Positions 1 through 6,235 of a stretch of DNA of 9,036 nucleotides are shown here, piece after piece (within the stretch, counting starts at the first letter, position 1; each line of letters starts with the position of its first letter). A program made the translations under genes and the position numbers. The notes beneath the pieces were generated by a model that worked only from the letters and a program-made list of their open reading frames with translations, ran no database searches and had not been told where the DNA came from. The DNA comes from Ruminococcus difficilis. Its GTDB lineage: Bacteria > Bacillota_A > Clostridia > Oscillospirales > Acutalibacteraceae. The stretch lies in contig NZ_JAEQMG010000172.1 of NCBI RefSeq assembly GCF_016680995.1, positions 1 to 9,036 of the forward strand, in the 5' to 3' direction.

Positions 1-56
1 TTCACAGCATATTCTTGCCAAAACTCCTTGTTATACGTCAGTATGACTTCGTCGTT

Positions 57-84
57 TTGACAATAATCTACTATAAAATATCTG
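57..84 (+). promoter_or_regulatory. weak candidate promoter of the serpin gene
   Basis: A perfect -35 box (TTGACA, 57-62) is followed after 16 bases by only a poor -10 match (TATCTG, 79-84). The nearby TATAAA at 72-77 is a better -10 but sits too close to the -35. The rest of 1-144 holds no gene I can defend. The serpin has a clear ribosome binding site, AGGAG at 133-137, seven bases before its ATG. Confidence 0.3.
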
Positions 85-117
85 CACCTCTGCACAACTC
101 TATATTTTTAGAGGTGC
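84..117. repeat. 8-bp inverted repeat in the serpin leader
   Basis: GCACCTCT (84-91) is exactly complementary to AGAGGTGC (110-117) across an 18-base, mostly A/T-rich loop. It lies just before the ribosome binding site and probably within the serpin 5' leader. No clean U-run follows, so an intrinsic terminator is unlikely. It could be an mRNA hairpin or a repressor site. The pairing is visible in the sequence; the role is unknown. Confidence 0.45.
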
Positions 118-144
118 CCTTTAGAAAAATTCAGGAGTGATTAT

Positions 145-1652
145 ATGAAAAAAGTGATTGCCGCCTGTCTTTCCGCCGCGATTGTCTTCGGCTCGGTATC
201 ATTGATTTCCGCCTCCGCCAAGACGGTCAAGGCGGGCGACGCCGACCTCAACGGCAAGGTAAACGTCGTTGACGCTACATATATTCAGATGAACGCTGCG
301 GGCTTGAGAGAGTTTTCCGACGCGCAGAAAAAGGTTGCCGACGTCGATAACAGCGGTGCGGTTGATATTTCCGACGCGACGCTTGTTCAGAAAATTTCCG
401 CCGAGCAGGTCGTTAATGATGCAGAGTTCCAGGTACCCGAGGACCCGACCGAGCCGCCGGCAACAGGGCCTGTCTATACCGAAGAAGAGATTGAGCAAAA
501 GGGCAGCAAGGCGATGAACGACTTCTCGGTCAAGCTGCTCAAGGGCAGTATCAAGGACGATGAAAACACGCTCGTTTCTCCGCTGTCGGTAATGTACGCC
601 CTCGGAATGACCGAAAACGGCGCTGACGGCAACACCCTCAAGGAAATTGAAAACGCCACGGGTATGCCGCGTTCGCTGATGAAATCGTTCCTTAAGAATT
701 ACCCTGATTATCTTGTAAACACCTATGACAAATCGACTAAGTTTTATATCGCCAATTCGGTTTGGTATAATACCTCGGAGAGTTCGGCTAAGATAAGTCC
801 TGACTATATCGGCAGTGTAAAGAACGACTACGACGCGGAGGTATTCCCGACGATTTTCAATCAGCTTGCGCTTGAGAATATAAACGGCTGGGTAAATGAA
901 AAGACCGATAAGATGATACCCCGTATCCTCACTGATATCGATTCGAACGCTCTTATGTACCTGATCAACGCGATCTCCTTTGACGCGAAGTGGGCTGATC
1001 CTTACGTGAACGAATATTCATCCGGCGGCAGGACTTTTCCCGGAGATGTATTTGAGGGTACGTTTACGAACTCCAACGGTTACACCTCTACGGTTGATTT
1101 TATGAAGTCTGAGGAGAGCTGCTACCTCAAGGACGACAGTGCTCAGGGCTTTGTGAAGAAGTATAAATACGGAAACTACACCTTCGCCGCTATCCTTCCC
1201 AACAGAGGAGTAAAGCTGAAGGATTATGTTAACTCACTTATGGGTGAGAGGTTGACAAAGATACTGATAATATGTCGACCGACAGCGGAGTTATTCACGC
1301 TCATCTGCCAAAGTTCGGCGTTTTTTACAGCGACGAGCTGAGCGATAATCTCAAGGCTCTCGGTATAAATGACGCATTCGGAGGTAACGCCGACTTCAAG
1401 GGTATGCTCGCCGACAAGAACGCCGCGAGTCCGTTCATCAGTCAGGTGCTTCACGAAACGACGATTACAGTTACAGAGGAGGGCACGAGAGCGGCGGCTG
1501 TGACCGCGGAGGTCTTCTACGGCGCAGCTCCCATTGAGGAGGAACACTATGTTTATCTCGACAGACCGTTCCTCTACATGATCATTAACACAAAGACCAA
1601 CACGCCGCTGTTTATCGGCACGGTAGAAAACCTTCCGGACAAAATCAATTAA
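145..1652 (+). pseudogene. secreted dockerin-serpin protease inhibitor, interrupted by one frameshift
   Basis: Residues 1-25 form a signal peptide (MKK, hydrophobic core, cleavage after ASA). Residues 32-83 are a type I-like dockerin with two calcium loops, D32-x-D34-x-N36-G-x-V-N40-x-x-D43 and D66-x-D68-x-S70-G-x-V-D74-x-x-D77. An acidic Pro/Thr-rich linker (about 92-115) leads to a serpin domain with the hallmark stretches INGWVNEKTDKMIP and LINAISFDAKW. The frame ending at 1341 drifts into unrelated residues after about 1246. The correct continuation lies in another frame up to 1652 and carries LPKF, the hinge TEEGTRAAAVTA and the C-terminal RPFLYMI and PLFIGTVENL. One missing base, best placed as a lost G near 1266 (restoring LTKILDNMS), accounts for it and gives 502 residues. 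As read, the truncated product lacks the reactive loop and would be inactive. It may be a real mutation or a sequence error. Dockerins bind scaffold cohesins, so the intact protein probably protected an extracellular complex from serine or cysteine proteases. Confidence 0.88.
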
Positions 1653-1659
1653 CATAAAA

Positions 1660-1690
1660 AAACAGGAGAGTTCTGAAAGCTCTCCTGTTT
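1660..1690 (-). terminator. shared terminator between convergent serpin and sugar-permease genes
   Basis: AAACAGGAGAG (1660-1670) and CTCTCCTGTTT (1680-1690) form a perfect 11-bp stem around a 9-base loop. On the minus strand the stem runs straight into further T residues, which is a classic intrinsic terminator for the permease operon. On the plus strand the downstream T-run is broken (ATGTTTTAAATTG), so it should work less well for the serpin. Confidence 0.9.
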
Positions 1691-1712
1691 ATGTTTTAAA
1701 TTGTCTTGTTCC

Positions 1713-2588
1713 TTAACCCTTGACCGCGCCTGAAACAACACCCTCGATGATGTATTTCTGGCAGGCGAAGTAGAAGATTACGATAGGCAGAATGCTCAGT
1801 ACAACGAGCGCCATGATAGCGCCGTTATCGGTCTGACCGTAGCTGCCGTTGAGGAACTGCATGTGAATCGGGATAGTGCGGTACAGCTTGCCGTCCAGAA
1901 TCAGGTACGGAAGCAGGTAGTCGTTCCAGATCCACATTGTTTCGAGGATCGCAACCGAGATGAAGGTGGGCTTCATGATCGGAAGAACTACGCTGAAGAA
2001 GGTTCTCAGCGGGCCTGCGCCGTCAACGTCAGCCGCTTCCTCGATTTCAATCGGGATAGACTTTACAAAGCCCGAGAACATGAAGATGGCAAGACCTGCG
2101 CCGAAGCCGAGATAGATCAGCAGGATACCCCAGGGAGTAACAAGCTTGAGTGAGTTTGCAGTGTCGGAGAGGGTGAACATTACCATCTGGAAGGGTACGA
2201 CCATCGAGAATATGCAGAAGAAGTAGATGATCTTGCAGATAATCGTGTTGGAGCGCTGAATGTACCATGCCGCCATCGAGGTGCAGAAAAGAATAAGCAC
2301 AACGCCGCCGACGGTGATCAGCAGGCTCCAGAGGGCAGCTTCCCAGAAGGGATAGTTACCGAAGGTCATGCCTTTGATGTAGTTTTGCAGACCGTAGAAG
2401 GTATCTGCGTTCGGCAGCGCGAAAAGATTTGTCGCGATGTCGGAGTTCGCCTTGAAGGAGTTATAGAGTACGATGATGACGGGCATCACGTAGATCACAG
2501 ACACAACCGCGAACAGAATGGTCAGGAACTTCATTCCCGCGGTCTGCTTTTTCTTGTACTTGGGTTCAACCGCTTTAACCATTGCCAT
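1713..2588 (-). CDS. CUT1 sugar ABC transporter permease, MalG/LacG type
   Basis: This is an inner-membrane subunit of a binding-protein-dependent carbohydrate importer, 291 residues and typical in length for the family. Visible features are an N-terminal basic stretch, a first membrane helix at about 20-43, several further hydrophobic segments (84-108, 117-140, 152-174, 207-228, 258-277), and the EAA loop that docks the ATPase (E184-A-A with G190 and P203, spaced EAA...G...LP). The C-terminus VSGAVKG is typical of MalG-like proteins. I chose the start MAMVKAVEP because its ATG shares one base with the stop of the upstream permease (TAATG) and follows a GAGGTG ribosome binding site. A longer reading would add 55 residues of arginine-rich sequence that overlaps that gene and is not permease-like. 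It is the last gene of the operon. The sugar cannot be named from the sequence. Confidence 0.93.
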   Translation of the reverse strand: MAMVKAVEPKYKKKQTAGMKFLTILFAVVSVIYVMPVIIVLYNSFKANSDIATNLFALPNADTFYGLQNYIKGMTFGNYPFWEAALWSLLITVGGVVLILFCTSMAAWYIQRSNTIICKIIYFFCIFSMVVPFQMVMFTLSDTANSLKLVTPWGILLIYLGFGAGLAIFMFSGFVKSIPIEIEEAADVDGAGPLRTFFSVVLPIMKPTFISVAILETMWIWNDYLLPYLILDGKLYRTIPIHMQFLNGSYGQTDNGAIMALVVLSILPIVIFYFACQKYIIEGVVSGAVKG

Positions 2589-3454
2589 TATGCCTGCACC
2601 TCTTTTCTTCTGGTGAGGTAGAGCTGTACGAGAGAGATGACGACAACGATCAGGAAGAAGATTACGCCTTCCGCCTGTCCTGCACCCTTCGCGGCCTTTC
2701 CTTCGCCGTAGAAGGTCTTGTAGATGTTGAGCGCCATCATTCGTGTCGTCCATACACCGTCAACAAGCGGCGCGCCGCCTGTGAGCGCGAGGTTCTGGTC
2801 GAACAGCTTGAAGGAGTTGGTGAGCGTGAGGAAGCTGCAGATCGTGATCGAGGGCATCATCATGGGCAGCGTTACGTTTGTGAGCAGCTGTCCCTTGTTC
2901 GCGCCGTCGATCTTTGCGGCTTCGTACAGATCCGCGGGTACGCTCTGGAAGCCCGCGATGTAGATAATCATCATGTATCCTGCCTGCTGCCAGCACATCA
3001 GGATTACCAAGCCCCAGAAGCCCAGAGTTTCGTTTGTTACGAGAGAGGGCATGTCGAGGTTACGGAGCAGTCCGTCGAAAATCTGGTGCCAGATGTAGCC
3101 GAGGATAATACCGCCGATAAGGTTCGGCATGAAGAATACGGTTCTGAATACATTCGAGCCGCGGATTTTGAGCGTCAGGGCGTAAGCGACGAAAAAAGCG
3201 ATTAGATTTATCAGGATTACGCTGACGACAACGAAGCCGAGTGTGAACCAGAAGGAACGGAGAAAGCTCTCGTCCTGAAAAGCCCTGATATAATTGTCAA
3301 AGCCTACAAACCTCGTTTTTGATACAATCTGGAATTGGAAAAACGAGAGGTAGATGCCTCTGAAGAACGGATAGATGAATCCGATGACAAAGGCAGCGAA
3401 AGTAGGAAGGACAAAGATTAAGGCGTATAGTTTTCTTTTAGGTTTTTTGAACAT
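2588..3454 (-). CDS. CUT1 sugar ABC transporter permease, MalF/UgpA type
   Basis: This is the first of two membrane subunits of the importer, 288 residues. It starts with a short basic cytoplasmic stretch, then a membrane helix at about 9-31, the family-typical FVGFDNYIRAF segment before helix 2, and helices at about 68-94, 108-125, 145-168, 202-215 and 263-281. The EAA loop is E178-A-A-K-I-D-G184 followed by LP at 196-197 and is intact. The start ATG follows an AAAGG ribosome binding site. It overlaps the next permease by one base, so the two are probably translationally coupled, as expected for subunits made one to one. A 125-base gap with a hairpin separates it from the binding-protein gene, so permease mRNA is probably less abundant than that of the binding protein. 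Confidence 0.94.
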   Translation of the reverse strand: MFKKPKRKLYALIFVLPTFAAFVIGFIYPFFRGIYLSFFQFQIVSKTRFVGFDNYIRAFQDESFLRSFWFTLGFVVVSVILINLIAFFVAYALTLKIRGSNVFRTVFFMPNLIGGIILGYIWHQIFDGLLRNLDMPSLVTNETLGFWGLVILMCWQQAGYMMIIYIAGFQSVPADLYEAAKIDGANKGQLLTNVTLPMMMPSITICSFLTLTNSFKLFDQNLALTGGAPLVDGVWTTRMMALNIYKTFYGEGKAAKGAGQAEGVIFFLIVVVISLVQLYLTRRKEVQA

Positions 3455-3506
3455 ACTCTTTGCCTTTCTTGAAAAACACTCATACCGTGAGTTAAAGTGA
3501 ATGAAA

Positions 3507-3534
3507 AAGGAGGCTGAGATTTCCCAGCCTCCTT
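3507..3534 (-). terminator. leaky terminator between binding-protein and permease genes
   Basis: AAGGAGGCTG (3507-3516) pairs perfectly with CAGCCTCCTT (3525-3534) around an 8-base loop. Read on the minus strand, the stem ends in a run of only five Ts (two inside the stem) before C. Such intercistronic hairpins after solute-binding-protein genes are known to stop or process part of the transcript, leaving excess binding protein over permease. The short T-run suits partial termination. Confidence 0.8.
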
Positions 3535-3579
3535 GATTTTAGTTAAAACTCAGAAAGCCAAAACCCTGGATGAATTTAA

Positions 3580-4962
3580 TTATTCAGCAGCCTTTGCCTT
3601 TTCGGTCTTCCAGCCGTCTACGAATGCGGTCTTAACAGCATCCCAGTCGCCTGTGCCTGCAGCATACTGAGTGAGAGCAGCGCCAACGCCGTTCTTCCAA
3701 TCCTCAGAAGGCATTGTGGTGAAGTTCCAGGATACGGGCTTCTTGCCTGCGTCGGTGTATTCCTTGTCAGCCTTTACGAATACGTTCTTGGACTCCTGAG
3801 CAGCCTTGAAGGGAATTACAAAGCCCATAGCCTCAGCCATAGCCTTTGTGCCTGTCTCGGAGGTTACACACCAGTTGATGAACGCCTCTGTAGCAGCCTG
3901 GTTAGCTTCGCTTGCGTTGGAGTTTACACACCAATAGTTCTCTGTACCTGTGCACAGACCCTGGTTAGCCTCGTCGCCTACGCCGATGTAGATCGGGAGC
4001 ATGCCGAGATCCTCGTCCTTGAGGCCGCCTTCGGTTACAGCGCTGTACTCCCAGCTACCATTCTGGAAGAATACTGCGTCGCCGTTGATGAACTCTGCCT
4101 CAGACTCTGCGCCTGTCTTGGAAGCCAGCTCGCTGGGCTTGCAGGTGGAGTTGTTGATGTAGAGATCCCAGATGTTCTTGTAGTTCTCAAGGTAGGTGCC
4201 CTTGATAGCGTCGGTATCGGTGATGCCGTCAGCCTGATACTCGAAGTAGATGGGGAGGTTTGCGAGGTGGGTCTTGAATCTCCAGTCGGAGGAGCTGTCC
4301 ATACCAGCGGAGGTGAAGGCAGCCTTTACGCCGAGAGCCTCAGCGTTCTTCTGGATTTCCTCAGCAACAGTCTTGAGCTTGTCAAAGCTGTTGAGGTCGT
4401 CGATCTTCTTAACGGTAGCGAAGTCAGACTCGAAATACTTGTTGAGAAGTGTCTTGTTGTAGATAAGGCCATAGGACTCGATTACATAAGCGATACCATA
4501 AACCTTGCCGTCTTTCTCCAGAGCGTAGTCCTTGGAGGTGAGCTGGCCGTAGATGTCGGTGCCGGAAAGATCCTTGCAGAAGTCTTCCCACTTAGCAAGA
4601 CCAACGGGGCCGTTAACCTGGAACAGGGTGGGAGCCTCGTCGCCCTTAGCCATTTCGGAAGTAAGGGTCTGCTCGTAGGTACCTTCAGCAGCGGTAACTA
4701 CGGTTACCTCAGTGCCGGTCTCCTCGGTGTACTTCTTCGCGAGATCCTGCCATGCCTGATCCTGCTCGGGCTTGAAGTTCAGATAGTAAACCTTGCCGCC
4801 TGTAGCGTCAGCCTTGGACTCGGTCTTTGAGGACTCAGCTTTGGAATCACCCTTGGAGTCGGTGTTTGAGGATGCGTTGCCGCCGCAACCAGCGAGAGCG
4901 GATCCCGCCATAAGGGCAGCGAGAGTGACAGCAGCCGCTCTCTTGATTGTTTCCTTTTTCAC
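3580..4962 (-). CDS. extracellular sugar-binding lipoprotein of the ABC importer (SBP family 1)
   Basis: This protein captures the sugar at the cell surface and delivers it to the two permeases downstream. With the GTG start it is 460 residues. It has a lipoprotein signal peptide with lipobox L23-A-G-C26, so it should be anchored through a diacylglyceryl cysteine. A Ser/Lys/Glu/Asp-rich flexible linker follows at about 27-53, then a family 1 binding fold beginning KVYYLNFKPEQDQAW. The segment EMAKGDEAPTLFQVNG and the late stretch FINWCVTSETGTKAMAEAMGFVIPF resemble known oligosaccharide binders. I chose the GTG at 4962 because AAGGTG lies six bases before it and the signal peptide then begins MKKETIKR. 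An in-frame ATG 21 codons upstream would put the signal peptide inside the protein and would start in the structured leader. The sugar specificity is not readable. It is the first and probably most highly expressed gene of its operon. Confidence 0.93.
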   Translation of the reverse strand: MKKETIKRAAAVTLAALMAGSALAGCGGNASSNTDSKGDSKAESSKTESKADATGGKVYYLNFKPEQDQAWQDLAKKYTEETGTEVTVVTAAEGTYEQTLTSEMAKGDEAPTLFQVNGPVGLAKWEDFCKDLSGTDIYGQLTSKDYALEKDGKVYGIAYVIESYGLIYNKTLLNKYFESDFATVKKIDDLNSFDKLKTVAEEIQKNAEALGVKAAFTSAGMDSSSDWRFKTHLANLPIYFEYQADGITDTDAIKGTYLENYKNIWDLYINNSTCKPSELASKTGAESEAEFINGDAVFFQNGSWEYSAVTEGGLKDEDLGMLPIYIGVGDEANQGLCTGTENYWCVNSNASEANQAATEAFINWCVTSETGTKAMAEAMGFVIPFKAAQESKNVFVKADKEYTDAGKKPVSWNFTTMPSEDWKNGVGAALTQYAAGTGDWDAVKTAFVDGWKTEKAKAAE

Positions 4963-4990
4963 GTTAATCACCTTTTCTAAAAGATATTTA

Positions 4991-5031
4991 CCCGAAAGCG
5001 TCGGGTATCGCGCAGGGGCAGACAAGCCCCT
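4991..5031 (-). promoter_or_regulatory. two-hairpin 5' leader of the sugar-uptake operon
   Basis: On the minus strand the predicted leader of about 70 bases begins with AGGGGC-TTGTCT-GCCCCT (5031-5014). Nine bases later comes CCCGA-CGCTT-TCGGG (5005-4991), about 19 bases before the AAGGTG ribosome binding site. Neither stem is followed by a U-run and neither covers the ribosome binding site, so simple attenuation is unlikely. The hairpins may stabilise the 5' end of an abundant mRNA or bind a regulator. I recognise no known riboswitch class. Confidence 0.5.
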
Positions 5032-5040
5032 CTTGCTAAT

Positions 5041-5069
5041 AATATATCACCAAAACGCTAAAAAATCAA
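5041..5069 (-). promoter_or_regulatory. promoter of the sugar-uptake operon
   Basis: On the minus strand, TTGATT (5069-5064) and TATATT (5046-5041) are separated by exactly 17 bases. This is a strong sigma-A type promoter, with A/T tracts upstream that could act as an UP element. The predicted start of transcription is near 5034, about 70 bases before the GTG start codon. Confidence 0.8.
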
Positions 5070-5091
5070 GGGATATTTTATTAATTTTGTT

Positions 5092-5103
5092 TTCAAATTT
5101 GAA
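5092..5103. promoter_or_regulatory. 12-base palindrome between divergent promoters, candidate operator
   Basis: TTCAAATTTGAA is a perfect palindrome lying about 23 bases upstream of the sugar-operon -35 box and 83 bases before the -35 box of the divergent gene. That is a sensible place for an activator or repressor dimer. The surrounding DNA is very A/T-rich, so chance is possible. Confidence 0.3.
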
Positions 5104-5186
5104 GTTTTTTGAAATAATTTTGACAACCTTTTACCGAATCCGCTCATTTTATTCCTTTTATTCTCAAAATAATTTTTTGTGAAATA

Positions 5187-5216
5187 TTGAAATCCACTGT
5201 CGTTTTGTGTTATGAT
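5187..5216 (+). promoter_or_regulatory. promoter of the DUF624-like gene, extended -10
   Basis: TTGAAA (5187-5192) is followed after 18 bases by TATGAT (5211-5216), preceded by TGT, which makes an extended -10 element (TGnTATGAT). The predicted transcript starts near 5223, about 33 bases before the ATG. This placement also shows that the upstream in-frame TTG at 5187 is a promoter box and not a start codon. Confidence 0.72.
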
Positions 5217-5255
5217 TATACAAGCGTTATTTTATGCAAGCAAAGGATTGAAATT

Positions 5256-6077
5256 ATGAAAAACAGAGTCAAACCTGTTATGGTGTTCTTCAAGAAGCTG
5301 CCGTATCTCCTGCTCGCGGGAGTGATCTTTTCGGCGGCGCTTGCCCTCTGTATGGGCGCGTCGATCGCGTTCAGCGTCCTCACGGGCTACAACAACGTCC
5401 TTGTCTGGGGCTTGGGCGTGATCCCCGGCACGATATTCTACTCGGGTCTGGTCGTCGTCATACGCAAGTACGCGATTGAAAACGACTACGTTCCCGTTGT
5501 GCCGACGTTTTTCGCGGCGGTCAGAGAAAACTGGAAGGTCTTTATCCTACACGGAGTCATCAGCTACCTGATCTGTTCCTGCGCGATGTTCGCCTTTATG
5601 TACTACTTCATTCAGGCTCAGACCGACGTAACCTTCGCCTATATCCTCAGCTTCTACGGCTTCTTCACCGCGGCGCTGCTTATCATGATGTTCTACGCGC
5701 CGCTCATGAGCGTGACCTACGAGCTGCGCTGGAGAGATATCTACAAGAACTCACTGCTGCTTATCCTCGGCAAGATACTGCGCAACCTAATCGCTCTGGT
5801 GATGATCGTCGCGGCTGTTGCGATCGCGGTGCTCGCCATCGTATACGCCGAGGGCGTGTGGAAAATCATCGTTGCCGTGATCGTCGCGGCGGTATACCCG
5901 ATGCTGATAACCTACATCGAAATAGCGATGGTTTCAAAGGGTCTGATCGACAGCGTAGGCGACTTTGTGAACCCGATAAAGGAAGAGGTTGTCGATACTC
6001 CTATCGTAACCGGAAACACAGAGGACGACTACATCTTCGTCAACGGAAGAATGGTAAAGAACCCGAACAAAAAATAA
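5256..6077 (+). CDS. integral membrane protein resembling DUF624/YesL
   Basis: This is a 273-residue membrane protein with about six hydrophobic segments (roughly 17-42, 48-70, 95-119, 127-151, 176-198, 202-225) and a charged C-terminal tail of about 45 residues. The stretch around 52-95, GxIPGTxFYSGLVVVIRKYA followed by an FFAAVRENWK segment, resembles the DUF624/YesL signature in which a GPA/T-rich helix precedes a basic stretch and a Phe/Asn/Lys-rich turn. Genes of that family commonly sit beside sugar ABC transporters, as here, where it diverges from one. No biochemical function is established, and an accessory role in sugar uptake is inference. The ATG is preceded by AAAGGA with an 8-base gap; a longer reading would start inside the promoter. 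It is longer than many family members (about 200 residues) because of the tail. It could instead be an unrelated polytopic protein. Confidence 0.75.
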   Translation: MKNRVKPVMVFFKKLPYLLLAGVIFSAALALCMGASIAFSVLTGYNNVLVWGLGVIPGTIFYSGLVVVIRKYAIENDYVPVVPTFFAAVRENWKVFILHGVISYLICSCAMFAFMYYFIQAQTDVTFAYILSFYGFFTAALLIMMFYAPLMSVTYELRWRDIYKNSLLLILGKILRNLIALVMIVAAVAIAVLAIVYAEGVWKIIVAVIVAAVYPMLITYIEIAMVSKGLIDSVGDFVNPIKEEVVDTPIVTGNTEDDYIFVNGRMVKNPNKK

Positions 6078-6080
6078 ATC

Positions 6081-6108
6081 AAAACGCCGTATCAACGCGG
6101 CGTTTTTT
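6081..6108 (+). terminator. intrinsic terminator of the DUF624-like gene
   Basis: AAAACGCCG (6081-6089) pairs with CGGCGTTTT (6098-6106) around an 8-base loop and runs into six Ts, starting four bases after the stop codon. This is a strong, canonical rho-independent terminator, so the DUF624-like gene is probably a single-gene unit. Confidence 0.92.
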
Positions 6109-6115
6109 CTTTTGG

Positions 6116-6135
6116 ATTGCATATTTTTATGCAAT
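6116..6135. repeat. 8-bp inverted repeat behind the terminator
   Basis: ATTGCATA (6116-6123) and TATGCAAT (6128-6135) are perfect inverted copies around TTTT. The site lies about 50-70 bases before the lysozyme -10 box. It might be a binding site or a back-up hairpin; its A/T-rich make-up weakens either case. Confidence 0.35.
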
Positions 6136-6184
6136 TACCGTCCGATTTGCTCCCTTGGTGAGGGACAGGTTTTTTGTCTCCGCA

Positions 6185-6211
6185 TATTATGATAACGGAG
6201 AGCGCTCTCCG
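6185..6211 (+). promoter_or_regulatory. lysozyme promoter -10 and 16-base palindromic operator candidate
   Basis: Overlapping -10 candidates TATTAT (6185-6190) and TATGAT (6188-6193) have no good -35 partner; GGGACA at 6162-6167 is a weak one. The perfect palindrome CGGAGAGCGCTCTCCG (6196-6211) starts three bases later, across the predicted transcription start, where a bound protein would block transcription. Its half-site CGGAGAG recurs at the next gene's promoter. Alternatively the palindrome forms an mRNA hairpin upstream of the AGGGAGG ribosome binding site. Confidence 0.45.
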
Positions 6212-6235
6212 AGAAAAACAAAAAGGGAGGAAATT

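Noticed and set aside
1..107. Divergent coding fragment on the minus strand leaving the left edge (35 codons, containing DYCQNDEVILTYNKEFW)
   Set aside because: The translation looks somewhat protein-like, but there is no ATG and no start codon with a properly spaced ribosome binding site. Other frames here are also open in the A/T-rich DNA.
1246..1265. Programmed -1 frameshifting in the serpin
   Set aside because: There is no classic X_XXY_YYZ slippery heptamer, only a weak A_AAG, and no obvious downstream pseudoknot. A single-base loss is simpler.
1272..1652. Independent 126-residue gene starting at the ATG at 1272
   Set aside because: Its sequence is the C-terminal third of a serpin in register with the upstream frame, and no ribosome binding site fits. 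It is one broken gene.
2589..2753. 55-residue N-terminal extension of the MalG-type permease
   Set aside because: It overlaps the upstream permease in another frame, is arginine-rich and unlike any permease N-terminus. The TAATG overlap with a ribosome binding site gives a better start.
5045..5066. Catabolite-responsive element (CcpA site) overlapping the sugar-operon promoter
   Set aside because: The central CG with flanking A/T looks suggestive, but the required TG on the left and the C on the right are missing (three mismatches to the cre consensus).
6150..6175. Second terminator (TCCCT-TGGTG-AGGGA followed by a T-run)
   Set aside because: The stem is only 5 bp and four bases separate it from the T-run. 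The strong terminator upstream already ends transcription.
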